64,000 bases of DNA, from assembly GCA_010015655.1 (NCBI GenBank), contig ML976656.1, positions 1,864,883-1,928,882 of the forward strand. The letters run 5' to 3'. A program made the position numbers and the translations under genes. The DNA comes from Bimuria novae-zelandiae CBS 107.79. Lineage: Eukaryota > Ascomycota > Dothideomycetes > Pleosporales > Didymosphaeriaceae. Below the pieces are notes generated by a model, which searched no databases, was not told the origin of the DNA, and saw only the letters and a program-made list of their open reading frames with translations. Positions 43,806 to 55,890 of this stretch are shown here, piece by piece; position 1 is the stretch's first letter, and each line of letters opens with the position of its first letter.

Positions 43806-43807
43806 TA

Positions 43808-43853
43808 ACGTGTCCGTGCGCGTAACACCCGGATTCGCGTAACAAGCCACCCT
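43808..43853 (+). repeat. Left terminal inverted repeat of J
   Basis: Starts ACGTGTCCGTGCGCGTAACA and ends AACAAGCCACCCT. The reverse complement of 58645-58690 starts ACGTGCCCGTGCGCGTCACA. Confidence 0.88.
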
Positions 43854-43989
43854 TAGAAAAAGCAGCTTATGTAAAATAAAGCTATAAAGCTATCTATAAT
43901 CAATATTATTATAAAATTTTCTAAAGTAGCACTATATTAATTATTATAATTAATTTATATTATTTAAATTTATTTAAAAGCTTAATATT

Positions 43990-44701
43990 CTAGTGGCTAC
44001 GTATAGATTTAGTTAGGGTAGTAGATACGCCCTGTAAGGCCTCCTTAATATCTATAGTATTAATAACACGTTTCTAACGCTTTCTACTTTATAGAGATGA
44101 CTAAGCAGCCTTTCTCTTACCCTTTTAGGATAGTTAGAGAGCTTTTTTAGCGTCGCGGACAGACTTCTAGGCAGCACGCTAAGCTATTTTTTTAATCCTC
44201 TTCTTCTTCCTTATCTCCTTAGCTACCTCTTACGTAGCACGCTTTTCCTTGCTAGATTTTTTTCTTATATAGCTTAGCTACTTTCTTTAGCTTTACTATT
44301 TTTACTTTTTAAAGCTACTATTACTTATCCTTTTACTTTTTAATAAATTAATAAATACGTGCCTCCCTTATCTTCTTTAGTAACTAAAAGACTACTCTAC
44401 TATAATAATTTTAATACTATTAAAGATTTAAAGATTTACCTTTCTTTTTATACTTCTTTTTAATAAATAGTGTCTGCCTAATCTTATCTATCTTATGCTT
44501 AAGTAGTATATTTTAAATAAATAAGTAGTAAAGGAATTAACAAAGCTTCCTTATATCTTAACTACCTTAATTCTTTACTACTAATTATATAAGCCTATCT
44601 ACCTTTCTCTAGTTATAATTATTAAGTAATAATATAGAGCTTTCTCTTAATTCTTAAGGTCTAGTAAATCTATTAAGGATTAGATTAGGATTATGAGGTA
44701 A
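43990..44701 (-). pseudogene. Pogo J transposase, C-terminal part
   Basis: Continuation of the J transposase on the far side of copia G, read on the minus strand from 44701 downward. It shows a Lys/Arg-rich tail (KNLARKSVLRKR, then GRRRGLKKX and YPKRVRERLLS around 44090-44260), the kind of basic C-terminus found on fungal pogo transposases. No intact frame remains. The stretch 43854-43990 is the AT-rich 3' untranslated part. Confidence 0.65.
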
Positions 44702-44706
44702 TATAC

Positions 44707-44880
44707 TGTCGCGAAAATTATCCCTTGTAGGTACCCTAATCGGAAGGATCAGGTGGAACGGGCAAACATAACACTAAATACTTAGTATGAATACTGTTCT
44801 TATAGTAACTTTTTATATATTACTAATTAATTAATTCGATCACTAAACTATATACTATCTAGCTTGTTTTACCTTTTATA
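44707..44880 (+). repeat. 5' LTR of copia G
   Basis: 174 bp, starting TGTCGCGAAAATTATCCC and ending CTTGTTTTACCTTTTATA; the end is CCACCACA in the less mutated 3' LTR. GTTATAAGCCTAGCG follows as the primer-binding site (44881-44895), similar to that of copia D. Confidence 0.9.
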
Positions 44881-45239
44881 GTTATAAGCCTAGCGTTTTA
44901 AAAATATAAGATAATTCTCCTTGCGTAATTAATTATTAGATAAATTATTTAAACGCTTTAATCTATTTAAATACTTCTTGCATTGCTTTATTCTTGTATA
45001 ATAGAGTGCACTTTGTTTCTCGCCACAAGTATCTTAAGTAAAGTATATAGAGCTCCTCTACAAGCTCCTTTCTCTCTCTACTTCTATTTCACTAGTTGTC
45101 CTTTGTCCTTAGTAGTAGGCTAAGATTAATAATAAGCTTAAAAGAGCGCTCTCCTTAAACCTATAAAAAATTTTACTCTCTTAGCAATCATAGTATGCCT
45201 AACTTATTAAAAGAGCTAGTTAGTATAGTTTATATAGTT

Positions 45240-47941
45240 TAAGTTTTTGGCTATACTTCGAGGCATTTAAAATTACGTTAATTTAAATGCTTTAATTATT
45301 AATAACTTTATAGTAAATACTCTTCAGCTCCTAGAAATCCTAAAGCTTGTAGAATTAATTAATAATAAATACAATAACCTAAATAAGCTTAATAAAGAAT
45401 AGCCTAAGAGAGTAACGCGTCGTGGCGCTTTTTAAAATAAGAATTGTTTTTAAAGAGCGTAAGAAGGATTATGCTAATTACTAAAATAATGCCTTACGCT
45501 AATACTAGTTAAAGATAGGCAACTATAAGACGTGCTTAGCTAAGTACACTACTAGAATACAGCGAGTGTAGAATATATTTAATTAGATAGTTAGGACTAT
45601 TAATACGCAGCTCCTAACACCTATTATAATAAGTATTAGCGACTAAGAAAGTTCTACCTTATAAATAATTATATAATACTTTAAAGGGGAGCTCGCCTTA
45701 TTAGATATAGTAATACTTAACTAAATTTAATAGGAATACTATACCTTGCTTAAATAAGCTTGCTAAGGAAGAATAAATCTAAAATAAAAGTATAAGGAGT
45801 AAAGTACTCTTAATATACTTGCCTTATAGTATAATATCTTAGAAATTAAAGGAAAAACGCGGTAATTAACTTCTTAAGTACTATAGTAAATAAGATAGCT
45901 TCTAACTAGGCTTAAATCTAGCACGCTAATAATAAATAATAGTAAATTTTAAGTAAGCGCCTACTTATATTAAAAGAAATTAAGAAGATCTTTTTAGCTT
46001 ACCTAAATATATAAGCTTTAAGCTTAGATTTTAAACTAATATTTTTTTAGCGCTTAGCTGACGGAGCGCTCCTTAATTTAGTAATAAAGCTAGAAAGGTG
46101 CTATAGCTAAGTAAGCTAAAAGGCTACCTATATAAAGAAGGATTATACTACTAGTTACCTTAGGCTTATAAGCGCCTTAGAACTATAGTAATAGGCTTGT
46201 CTCTAAGTAGAGCTATTATGCTTTTTAAAGAAGATAAAGATAAGATCGTTACTTATCTTATACTCCTTAAGTACGCTAAGGCGCGCGCAATAATTACTAA
46301 AAAGTAAAAAGAAAAAGGCTTTTCTATAATTAAGTATACTACTTAAGTTAAGTTTTTAAGGTATATTAATATCGCCGTAATTAACCCCTTAATTGTAAGC
46401 TTAGAGAAAATATTTAGGATTTACTTTACTATAGACTTTAATACTTATCCTCTCTCTAAGTACACTATTTTTTAATAATAACAGAGCTCTATACTTAATG
46501 ACTAACGTGTTAATACTCGTGCTAGACACCTTTAAAAAATCTAAAATATATAAAATAGTAAAAGCTAGTATAGCTTCTTATCTAATACTTAAAAAAGGTA
46601 CTAAAGTAATTAAAGTGCTTTTTAAAAAGTTAAATAAAATACGTGCTAATTATATGCTCTTAGACGTTATAGGAGTAAAAAACTTATATATAAATATTAT
46701 TTTTAAAGCTTATTTGCGTAAGAAGGGCGACTAGTATTTTAGTCTTAATAATACGCTTTATATAAGAATACTTACGTATAGCGTTATACTAGCCACGCTT
46801 TATCGCGAGCATAACCTTACTTTTATTAAATATAAGCCTTTTAACTACTATACTACAGTTATAAGCATGCTTCTTACTTATTATAAAATTACTAGCTCTT
46901 ACGTTACGCACCTTAGGATAGACACTTTAAATATTTAGTACTAAAGAGTAGACTACTTTAGGAGAGACGCTTTAAAAGCTCTTATTAAAAGAGTAAAAAA
47001 TATAAGAATATAAAATATTTTAAGAAGATAATGCGTGCACTGCACTATCACACACGCGTCTTAGGTAGTGTCTAAAAGGCTAAAGGAGCGCTTGCTACGA
47101 CTATACTTTTAAATTTCTTAGGATCTATTTAACTATCTATTTGGAAGGCTTAAAGAGTGCTAGGTAATAATTCTAAAGTATAACTATAGTAGAAAGCTAC
47201 ATGCGTTTTGCTTGCATAATAAGTTTACTACGTAGATCTTTAACGCCTAAGAAAGCTTTACTAAGTCTATTTAAACGTACTATAAGCTTAAGATTATTAT
47301 AATCTTTTAAGATAATAATATAGTAACGCGACCTCTAAAAGATAAAAAGCGCTTTAAAATATAGGCTAAGAAATATAGTATTAAGATAAAAATAATACCT
47401 TTATCTACCTAGCGGCCTAATAGTAGAGCAGAATACGCTAGGTAGAAAGTAATTATATAAGCTTTACTCCTTTATAAAGAATGTACTCGCTAAATAAAGC
47501 GTTAGACTTTTAGTTTATTTAGTATTTTAAGTAGTATTAGCCTAAGCGTGTAAGAAGTATTTAGCTAATTTAAAACTAAATTAAAGTAGTATTTACCGGT
47601 ATAGCTATTGCGTATACTTCTTAAATATGGACTAAGTAGCCAGTTATTATAAGCGCGACTTTAAAATAAAGCTAAGAAGCTATATTAAATATTTATTAGG
47701 CTATAAAGCTTCTAATATTTATAGAATATAGGTACTAGTCCTTAACTAGGTTATTACTACGCGTAATATTACATTTAATAAAAGTTACTTTTATTAAGTA
47801 AAGGAAAATCTAGTAATTATATAAAAGGAAGTAATAGAGCTCGCTAATATTCTTTATAAAGGTAAGCTAATTAATCTTAAAATAGTTTTTAAAGATTTTC
47901 CTAAGCACTTTAGCGCGTAACCTAAAAAGTAAGTAAAATAT
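45240..47941 (+). pseudogene. Copia G gag, protease and integrase remnants
   Basis: First half of the G polyprotein gene, up to the point where H inserted. The order is gag-like sequence (about 45240-46400), a protease/pre-integrase stretch (about 46430-46980, including an accidental 78-codon open frame at 46498-46734), then integrase-like sequence (about 47040-47900). Individual catalytic residues cannot be read with confidence because of RIP. The assignment rests on position between a copia LTR and the clearly recognised RT/RNase H half at 53718-55890. Confidence 0.6.
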
Positions 47942-47946
47942 AAAAT

Positions 47947-48043
47947 TGTTGAGAATATATGGGTTCAGTCCAGATTGGTGGAAGGTAGGCTTGTGGTACT
48001 TGCTGTACAGAAGAGTGCCAAGCCTGGTGGTCCTTGCTCGATT
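47947..48043 (+). repeat. 5' LTR of copia H (truncated by gap)
   Basis: Starts TGTTGAGAATATATGGG. Matches the first 97 bases of the 3' LTR at 53471 apart from four transitions. Confidence 0.92.
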
Positions 48044-48428
48044 NNNNNNNNNNNNNNNNNNNNNNNNNNNNNNNNNNNNNNNNNNNNNNNNNNNNNNNNN
48101 NNNNNNNNNNNNNNNNNNNNNNNNNNNNNNNNNNNNNNNNNNNNNNNNNNNNNNNNNNNNNNNNNNNNNNNNNNNNNNNNNNNNNNNNNNNNNNNNNNNN
48201 NNNNNNNNNNNNNNNNNNNNNNNNNNNNNNNNNNNNNNNNNNNNNNNNNNNNNNNNNNNNNNNNNNNNNNNNNNNNNNNNNNNNNNNNNNNNNNNNNNNN
48301 NNNNNNNNNNNNNNNNNNNNNNNNNNNNNNNNNNNNNNNNNNNNNNNNNNNNNNNNNNNNNNNNNNNNNNNNNNNNNNNNNNNNNNNNNNNNNNNNNNNN
48401 NNNNNNNNNNNNNNNNNNNNNNNNNNNN
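48044..48428. other. Assembly gap (385 N)
   Basis: Run of undetermined bases. It should hide about 145 bases of the H 5' LTR, its primer-binding site, and the start of the CATCGCCTG tandem array that begins at its right edge. The array is a plausible cause of the gap, and the stated length may be only an estimate. Confidence 0.95.
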
Positions 48429-48572
48429 CATCGCCTGCATCGCCTGCATCGCCTGCATCGCCTGCATCGCCTGCATCGCCTGCATCGCCTGCATCGCCTG
48501 CATCGCCTGCATCGCCTGCATCGTCTGCACCACCTGCACCGCCTGCATCGCCCGCATCGCCCGCATCGCCTG
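48429..48572 (+). repeat. 9-bp minisatellite next to H gag
   Basis: Sixteen visible units of CATCGCCTG, the last ones with point changes (CATCGTCTG, CACCACCTG, CACCGCCTG, CATCGCCCG). It may start inside the gap. The unit length is a multiple of three, and in the frame of the gag ATG at 48614 it reads as Ser-Pro-Ala repeats with no stop between the array and gag. Confidence 0.95.
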
Positions 48573-48613
48573 CAATCGACACATGTGAGCCTCCTCACGT
48601 CCGAACACATATA

Positions 48614-49702
48614 ATGGCCGAAGAGAAGGGACAGTGGGAGATTCCTAAACTTATAGCGGAGAATTATGATAGTTGGTTCCGCCGGAACAAAGTTAAGCTA
48701 AGAGGGAAAAGAGTCTTTTACGTGTGCGAGAGAAGCCTAGAGGAGCACTGCCAAATTGCTACTACTAAAGATCTGTTAGATGCTGTGAAAGGACTAGACA
48801 TCACAGATAACAAGACTGTTAAGGCCCGTATTAATATTAATAAGAGAGACAAGTACTTAGAGGATAAGGCAATTGCAATTAACCTTTTATTTAGATCTCT
48901 TAGCGACGATGACTAAGCCTTAGTTAATAAGTATAACACTGCCTTCCAGTTCTAGGCTTACCTGCGAAAGAAGTACACCTAAGCTAACGCTATCGCCGCC
49001 AATATATATATAATTAGGATCTAGACATTTACATTTAATTCTAAGAGCATAATTATTAGATTATAAGAAAAGCTAAAAGATTACTGGCGTAAGCTTATCT
49101 TAGCAGACGCTAACACTAATAAAGCCTATAAAAATGCTGTATTACTACTTATTCTTATTAGATTATTCCCTCTAAGTTTTAAGACTATAATTAACACCCT
49201 AAATGCTCAGCTTAACCTTACTGTTAAACAAAAGCTCAAGTTTCTGGAAGAGAAGGAGGTCCAAGACTAGCAAGATACTAATGAACAAGCTCTTCCAGCA
49301 TTCCGAAAAGCCCACAAGTACGTTCCGCCCCATAAGCGAGGCAACAGGGAGCTGTCATCTAACTCTAAACCTAGTGCTACGTCTGGCATCTAGTGCTACC
49401 TTTGCGACGAATCTCACTACATGCGAGACTGTTCAAAGCTTGTGAAGGCTCGAAAGCTCCTAAGGGAATATGAAGCTAAAAAGAAGCGAAGGAAAAAGAA
49501 GCTATTCCCTCTAAAGCTACCTAAGCCGCCTGTTAAGTCTAGGAAATCTAATAAAAAGACTAGCAAAGCATATAGAGCTAAAGAAGAAGCTAGATTAAAA
49601 TTAGAGCTAGAGACATTAACTAATACCTTAGACTTAGAGGATAAGGAAATTAAGACATGCCGTCTCTTAAAAGATATTGTTAGTAAGGCCTCTCTATTTA
49701 CC
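48614..49702 (+). pseudogene. Copia H gag
   Basis: Gag of H, starting with ATG at 48614 (MAEEKGQWEIPKLIAENYDS, then WFRRNKVKLRGKRVFYVCE), a typical copia Gag start. It is open for 100 codons to TAA at 48914, a former CAA. The frame continues as ALVNKYNTAFQFXAYLRKKY. A zinc knuckle, CYLCDESHYMRDC, is at about 49390-49430. A very basic stretch (KKKRRKKKLF, 49475-49505) and a Lys/Glu-rich segment (to 49702) follow. A few RIP stops and one apparent frame change around 49200-49420 interrupt it. Confidence 0.8.
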
Positions 49703-52700
49703 TAGGCTGGCGACACTGGCGCTTCCTTACACATGTCTAACTAACCCTTATTGTTTAGACGGATGATTAAGATTAAGCGAGGACTTGTTTAGGTTAGAGG
49801 GGGAGAGTTATATGCAGACTAAAAGGGAGAAGCTTAAGTAGTGTGTAAAGATAGGTCCTTAACATGGCTTTTAGATGTACTACTTATACCTAATCTTAGA
49901 GTTAATCTATTATTAGGGAGACGAATTTGCGTAGCAGGCCTAAAGGGTTAATTTAACTTAAATACACTACGTTTTAAACTAGGAAAGAAGACAATTATTA
50001 AAGCAACTATAGATAACGGCCTCTATATAGTGTTACACATCGCTAATAGATACTAAGAGACAGTATTCCCAAGCACAGAACAGCATACACCAGCAGAATT
50101 TAACGAAACAGAATTTAAGGCTGGTGAAAAAGAGAAATACTTACTATATTATAGACGCTTTGCACACCTGGGGCCTGCAAAGATCGCGAAGCTCCACGAA
50201 GTCACAATCCTCTAGAAGAAGATTTAAGTGCTAGAAAAGATAGAACTCTGCGAAGTCTGCGCCTTAACAAAGATAAGGAATAGCATCCCTAAGTAGCTAA
50301 GAGAGCACAAGGCTACAAAGCTAGCTTTAATACAGTTTAATATTACAGGACCCTTTCTAACATCTCTAAGAGGAAACCAATAGTTCCTCCTTATTATTAA
50401 TAGCTACACGCGGAAGAACTAGGTTATCCCGTTAAAGTATAAGGGAGACGCACAAAAGGAACTTAAAGTCTAAAAGACCTTTATTAAATATTAAACTAAT
50501 AAAAAGGTTAAAGCTGCTAGGACTGACAACGCACTAGAACTCTTATAATAAGTTAAGGAATAAAGAGTTATACAGGGAGTAGAACTATAGCTTACTACAA
50601 TTGCGTTATTACATTAAAATAGACTAGCTAAGCGAAATATCTAAACTACAAAAGCCGACATAAGAGTAATACTTAAGGACGCTGGTCTACTAATTAAGTT
50701 CTAAGACAAAGCTATAGAGGCAGACACATACATGCAAAACCACACTAATATAGGACCTATAATTAATAGAAAGTAAGTTAGCCCTAAAGAGGCTTTTACA
50801 GGAAAGACGCTATCTATTAACCACATTCGTATATAGGGGAGCAAGTGCTACTCCTATATTCACCCTAAGACAATTCTAGCAGATTAACGACACGACAAGC
50901 TTATAGACCGCGGTAGAGTTAGAGTATTTATAGGCTATTCTAAGATAATAAACAAGCAGTTCAAGTTCTATTCGCTAAAGCTAGGGTACACATCAAGAAC
51001 AAGCCAATTGTTAGTAGACGAAAACACCCTTGGAGGAAAAGTTAAACTACGACTGCGAAATATCCCAGCTAGACCACAAGGGACATAGAACACAATGCCA
51101 GACCAAAAACCAAGAGGAAGACCCAGGAAGGTTCCAAGGACTAATACTAGGACTAATACTAAAGAAAACCAACGCCCTATTCTTGTTTAACTAGCGGAAC
51201 TAATAGAGACAACTTCTATAGAGCCGATGGAACTAACTTCTATAGAACTAATAGAACTAACTTTTACAGAAACGATAGAACCAACTTTTATAAAACTAAT
51301 GGAACCAACTTTTACAAAACTAATAGAACCAAATTCTGTAAAACCAAATTCCGGGCTAACAAAGCGTAGAAGAGGAAGACTAAGAAAGCTAACTATTGTT
51401 CCTCCTATCGCCCTACCTTAAGACGAGCGAGTACCTGACTTAGTGAACGAAGAGCCTGGAAAACCTGTTAAAGTCTTACTAGAAGCTCTACGATACTTCA
51501 CAAGAGAGTCTAAACGCAAGAGGTCTAGCAAAGACACTATAGAAGATAAAAGATTCTAGAAAATTATTAAAGCTATGCTAGCACAAGTTAACTTTACGGA
51601 CGAACAAGCATAGATTTTTAAGAAAGCTTTTCTAGCAACTAAGATTGCAGGAATTCGGATTCCTTAGACATATTAACAAGCTATCCACGACCTAAAGCAC
51701 GGAAATTAATAGAAAGCAGTAGTACTAGAAGAGATAATTTTACTAATAGAAAATGGAACCTAAGAAGAAGTCTTTCTGGCAAAAGACGCAAACATGGTTA
51801 ACTTAAAGTAGGTTTTTATAATTAAGACTAAGCTAGACGGGATAGTTAAATAATTTAAGGCACGCCTTGTAGCAAGAGGTTTTACCCAAGTATAAGGAAT
51901 TAACTATAACAAGACCTTTACGCCGACTGTCCGCATAGATACCTTACGTCTATTCCTAGCCACTATCGCAGCAGAAGACTTAGAATGTTTTTATTATAAC
52001 ATTAAGAATGCGTTTACTAAGTCTTACCTTAAGGAACAGATCCTCCTTAAGCCACCTAAAGGAGTTTATATTAAGAAAGGACATGTCCTAAAAGTCCTTT
52101 AAAGCCTATACGGACTAAAGTAAGCTACTTAAGACTAGAACCTATTAATAAAGAAAGAGCTTCTTGTATAGGGATTTGTACAAAGCCTGGCAGACCCTTG
52201 TATGTTTGTCCATAAGGAGAGAAAGATTCGAATCCTAGTCTACGTTAACGACGTCCTTGCAGCGGCAAAGGAACAATCTTAGACTAAGTGGTTCTAGAAG
52301 AAGCTTTCTGGACGATTTAACACCAAGAACCTGGGGGAGGTACATAAAGTCCTTAGAGTGCGAGTTACAAGAGATAGAAAGCACCATATAATCTTCCTTA
52401 ACTAAAAGCAATACCTACGCGCAGTACTTAATAAGTTTAGAATATTAAGTAAGAAGTATAAAGATAGGAAGATTCTATCTACTAATTACACCTTATTTAG
52501 GCTAACTACTAATAATGACACCTAAATTAACATGACTGAGTACCAGCAGGGAATTAGAAGCCTGATGTTTACTATAGTTCTTATACGTCCAGATATTGCA
52601 TTCACCCTTGGAAAACTAAGCTAATACATAAGCGATCTAGCAAAACACCATGGCTATGCATTAAAGAACCTATTACGGTACCTTAGGTCAACAGTCATAA

Positions 52701-53430
52701 TGAAACTACGCTACGGACCAGGGGGAGCACACTTATAATTTGTCGTCTACTTAGATGCTAACTGGGCAAGCGATACTATAGACTAAAAGAGCGTCTTAAG
52801 AAGCGCTGCAATATTCTATAGAGGTCTAATATCATGGTCTAGTAAGAAGCTGTCCGATTACAAGGCCTTTATAATCCTACACTATTATTAATAGTGCAGT
52901 AGAAAATATAAGGCTGGCGCACCTCCAGCTGCACACTATCCTAGTTAGTGCTAGCGTTAGGTCGGCACGTACTAGAGACCTCGCCTACGGCCAATCTCCA
53001 TCACTCAATCAATCAACTTCATTAACTATCAAGATCACACCATCTCAAAGTGACAGAATACCATTAAATCTCACAGAAGCAACGATTAGTTGCAACATTA
53101 AGTTATAAATCTAAGTATATTACACTGTTAACATGCTGCAAGCAAGGCTAGTGGATTGCTTAAGTGTTTAGAGACCTTGGATTCCTAAAGTACATTAGAA
53201 AAGACACCAACAAGGTCTAGATGCTAGGCGACAATCAGGGCGCTATTACACTCACAAAGAACCCTCACCTTCACGAAAGATTAAAGCATATCGATGTCTG
53301 TTATCACTTTGTTAGGGACCTGACAGAACAAGGCAGACTTAATATGGCCTACGTGCCAACTGTAGACATAGTTGCTAATAGAATAATAAAGCCTTTACAG
53401 CGAGTGGCATTTGAGAGATTTAAGAACTAA
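49703..53430 (+). pseudogene. Copia H pol, interrupted by a solo LTR
   Basis: Protease motif GDTGASLHMS at about 49708-49740. GAG-pre-integrase and integrase are at about 50130-50900, and a Pro/Thr/Glu-rich tandem-like linker is at 51200-51350. Reverse transcriptase is at about 51790-52400, with VYVNDVLAAAKEQ (box YVND) near 52239-52280. RNase H starts with RPDIAFTLGKL (52590) and LISWSSKK (52823-52850). It is broken there by a 225-bp solo LTR and resumes QRLVATLSYKSKYITLLTCC (53081). The last 69 codons are open (53221-53430; DNQGAITLTKNPHLHERLKH, HIDVCYHFVRDL), ending at TAA 53428. Not functional. Confidence 0.88.
52851..53075 (+). repeat. Solo LTR of the A/B/C copia family
   Basis: A 225-bp sequence starting TGTCCGATTACA and ending AAATCTCACA, flanked by a perfect GAAGC duplication (52846-52850 and 53076-53080). 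Its ends and an internal block (GGCTGGCGCACCT) match the LTRs of A, B and C. No internal retrotransposon sequence is present. Removing it and one GAAGC rejoins the H RNase H frame (SWSSKK + QRLVA). It is therefore a footprint of LTR-LTR recombination after insertion. Confidence 0.93.
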
Positions 53431-53470
53431 TTAGGAGTTATCTATAGACCAGACCTGTCCTGAGGGGGAG

Positions 53471-53712
53471 TGTTAAGAATATATGGGTTCAGTCCAGATT
53501 GGTGGAAGGTAGGCTTGTGGTACTTGCTATACAAAAGAGTGCCAAGCCTGGTGGTCCCTGCTCGATTGTACAGATTGTACCTTACGATAGCTTGTTTAAT
53601 CTGGTACGCTACACACGATAGTCAATATAATACGTTGCAGCCACCCCGCCTTGTCCCTCACCTACTCGGTTATTCATAGTAGTCATACTACTAGAGGGAC
53701 CTTGTTCCAATA
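53471..53712 (+). repeat. 3' LTR of copia H
   Basis: 242 bp, TGTTAAGAATATATGGG to CTTGTTCCAATA (final CA changed to TA). Followed by AAAAT (53713-53717). Confidence 0.92.
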
Positions 53713-53717
53713 AAAAT

Positions 53718-55890
53718 TAAGGAACGCCCTTTAAACACTAGCTTAAAAGTATAGCTAATTAAAAAAGTAAGTTTTAAAATAACCTACTAAAGTAAAACTT
53801 AACTCATTAGGCAGAAGGCGTACAAACTATTAGCTAGGCTAGTAAGTAATTAAAAATCTATATATAGCGCCCTAATTACCTAACCCTTATAACACTATAA
53901 TATACGCCCGCTCCTATATATTAGTACGATAATAATTATACTAGTAGCCTACGGGAAGTGCACTCTACTAGCACAGCAGGCCTGCTAGAATTAAGGCAAA
54001 TAAGCTAATAATAAGAGCCACCAAGCTCCGTGGATGCCTCTCGAAGCGGTATACGAGACTCTGAGATATCGAACGAATCAGAACTATCACACCCTGTACA
54101 AAGACGATACAAGCGCTAGGAATAGGGGCCTGCCATAAGCTATAGATAGCGTTGCGAAGATCCTAATAATTATATCACGCTAGAGGGTAATGCGGGAAAT
54201 AGTAATATATTTATAGTAATTAATAGCCTAGTAATTAAGCGCTTAAATAAGTTATAGCTTAATTTTTTATACTCCTCTCTCCCTAGTATTACGGAAGACT
54301 AAGAAGCTTATAAAAAGCTTATTATAATTAATATAGTAGTATAGGCTGCCTTGCTAACTAAGGTAATAAAGCTAAAGTTAGGGGGTTACTTCTATATAGG
54401 TGAGCTCCCTCTTTTACCTATAATATAGAAATAGCTTATCTTATATAAGCTTAGGGAGCTCTTCATTAATACTACTTATAAGAAGATTATAACGCTGTTA
54501 AAAAAGAGAATCTAGGAGGAGGTTTTAAATACCTTATTAAAAGAGCGCTTGCTCCTACTAAAGCAGGTCTTTACTTATAAGTTTAATAAGGATAGCTTTT
54601 TTACAAAGTATAAAGCTTAAATAGTTATAAGAGACGACTTATAGTAGATTAACTTAGTTTCTTTTATATACGCTATAACGCTCGTAGCAAGGTCCTTTAG
54701 GACAATTATTATCATTATAGGAGAATGTAACCTAAATATTATAATATAATATTATAGAAGATTTTTTAAACGCTTTAATTAGCGAAAGCAATCTAGTACT
54801 CTATAAGCTACTAAATAGCTTTAAGAAGCCTATGATATATATAAAGCTTAAATAAGCGTTATATAGACTAAGAGACTCGCCGCTACTATAGTATAAGGAG
54901 TTTTGAAGCACCCTAGTAAAAGCTAGCGTTATTTATTCTTTAATAAAGAACGGAGAATCCTTATACTATTCTACGTAGATAATATCCTCCTTCTCTATTA
55001 TTAAGATTACAAGAAAGAAGCTCTTAAGCTTATTAAATAGATTAAAAATAAATATTACCTTAAGGACTACGGTCTAGTAATGTAATTTTTAGGGGTTTAA
55101 GTAATTAAGGGTAGAGCTACTAAAATGATGACTTTAGTCTATAATATATATATTTAAAAAATTACTAAAAATTTTAAACTAAAGAGTATAGCGCGCTTTT
55201 TAAAGATGTTGCTACTATTAGTAGAGCTTATAAAGAATCAGGGCAACGCTTTAAAGTAAGAAGTTAAAGTATACTAAAAGCGTATAGGCTTAGCGCTTTA
55301 TATAGTAATTATGCTATGCCTAGATATTGCTTTTACTATTATAAAGCTCTTACATTTTTTGACGAACCTAAGTAAAGTTTATTTTAAGGTAGTTAAGCGC
55401 CCAATTATCTTTTTATTTATTTTACGCTGGGAAGCATTCTGTTATAGAGCTACGCTAAGCCTAGAGCTTTTAATATATAGCAACACATTATTTATAAATA
55501 ATCTAGAAACTTAATAATTATCCTATAGCTATATTATAATACTCTTTAAGGGTATAATAGTATAGAAGGCCGCTGGTTGGCCCACTATAACAATATTTAC
55601 TACTAAAGCTAAGCTAATCGCGCTCGAGCATGTAGGCAAAGAAGTAATAGCTTTAAAAAGATTTTTTACTAAGCTATTACTACACCTAAGCGACGTTTAG
55701 AAGATCTATTATAATAATAAGTAGACAATTAAACCAGTAGTAGGCACGAATAAGAGCATTATAACTAGCCTACGCTATATTAATATAAAAGATATATAGC
55801 TGCGCTAGGAGCACGCGAAAGACTCTTTTAAAGTAAAATACTTTAAAATAAGTAATATACCTATAGATAGGTTAATAAAAGCTCTTCTAG
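53718..55890 (+). pseudogene. Copia G reverse transcriptase and RNase H
   Basis: Second half of G pol, after the H insertion. The RT box appears as FYVDNILLLY (about 54970-55000). LDIAFTIIKLLHFLTNLSKV at 55320-55375 is the conserved block at the RT/RNase H junction. The RNase H tail ends with KYFKISNIPIDRLIKALLE near 55840-55890. Stops are frequent, with only 67 codons open at 55311-55514. Confidence 0.78.

Larger units (their letters stand above)
47947..53712 (+). mobile_element. Copia element H (complete, with assembly gap)
   Basis: Plus-strand Ty1/copia element inserted in G. The 3' LTR is 53471-53712 (242 bp). The first 97 bases of the 5' LTR are at 47947-48043, and the rest falls in the N gap. 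A perfect AAAAT duplication is at 47942-47946 and 53713-53717. Over the 97 comparable LTR bases there are four differences, all transitions. Purine tract CTGAGGGGGAG precedes the 3' LTR. A solo LTR (52851-53075) has broken its RNase H. RIP damage is moderate, and the gag and RNase H ends are partly open. Confidence 0.93.

Noticed and set aside
46498..46734. 78-codon open frame as a separate small gene
   Set aside because: AT-rich, Lys/Ile-rich frame inside the RIPped copia G polyprotein, with no independent start context.
47867..48916. Long frames of 180-310 codons across the N run on both strands
   Set aside because: They exist because N codons are read through and the 9-bp repeat is open in all frames. 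Only the frame of the gag ATG at 48614 is meaningful.
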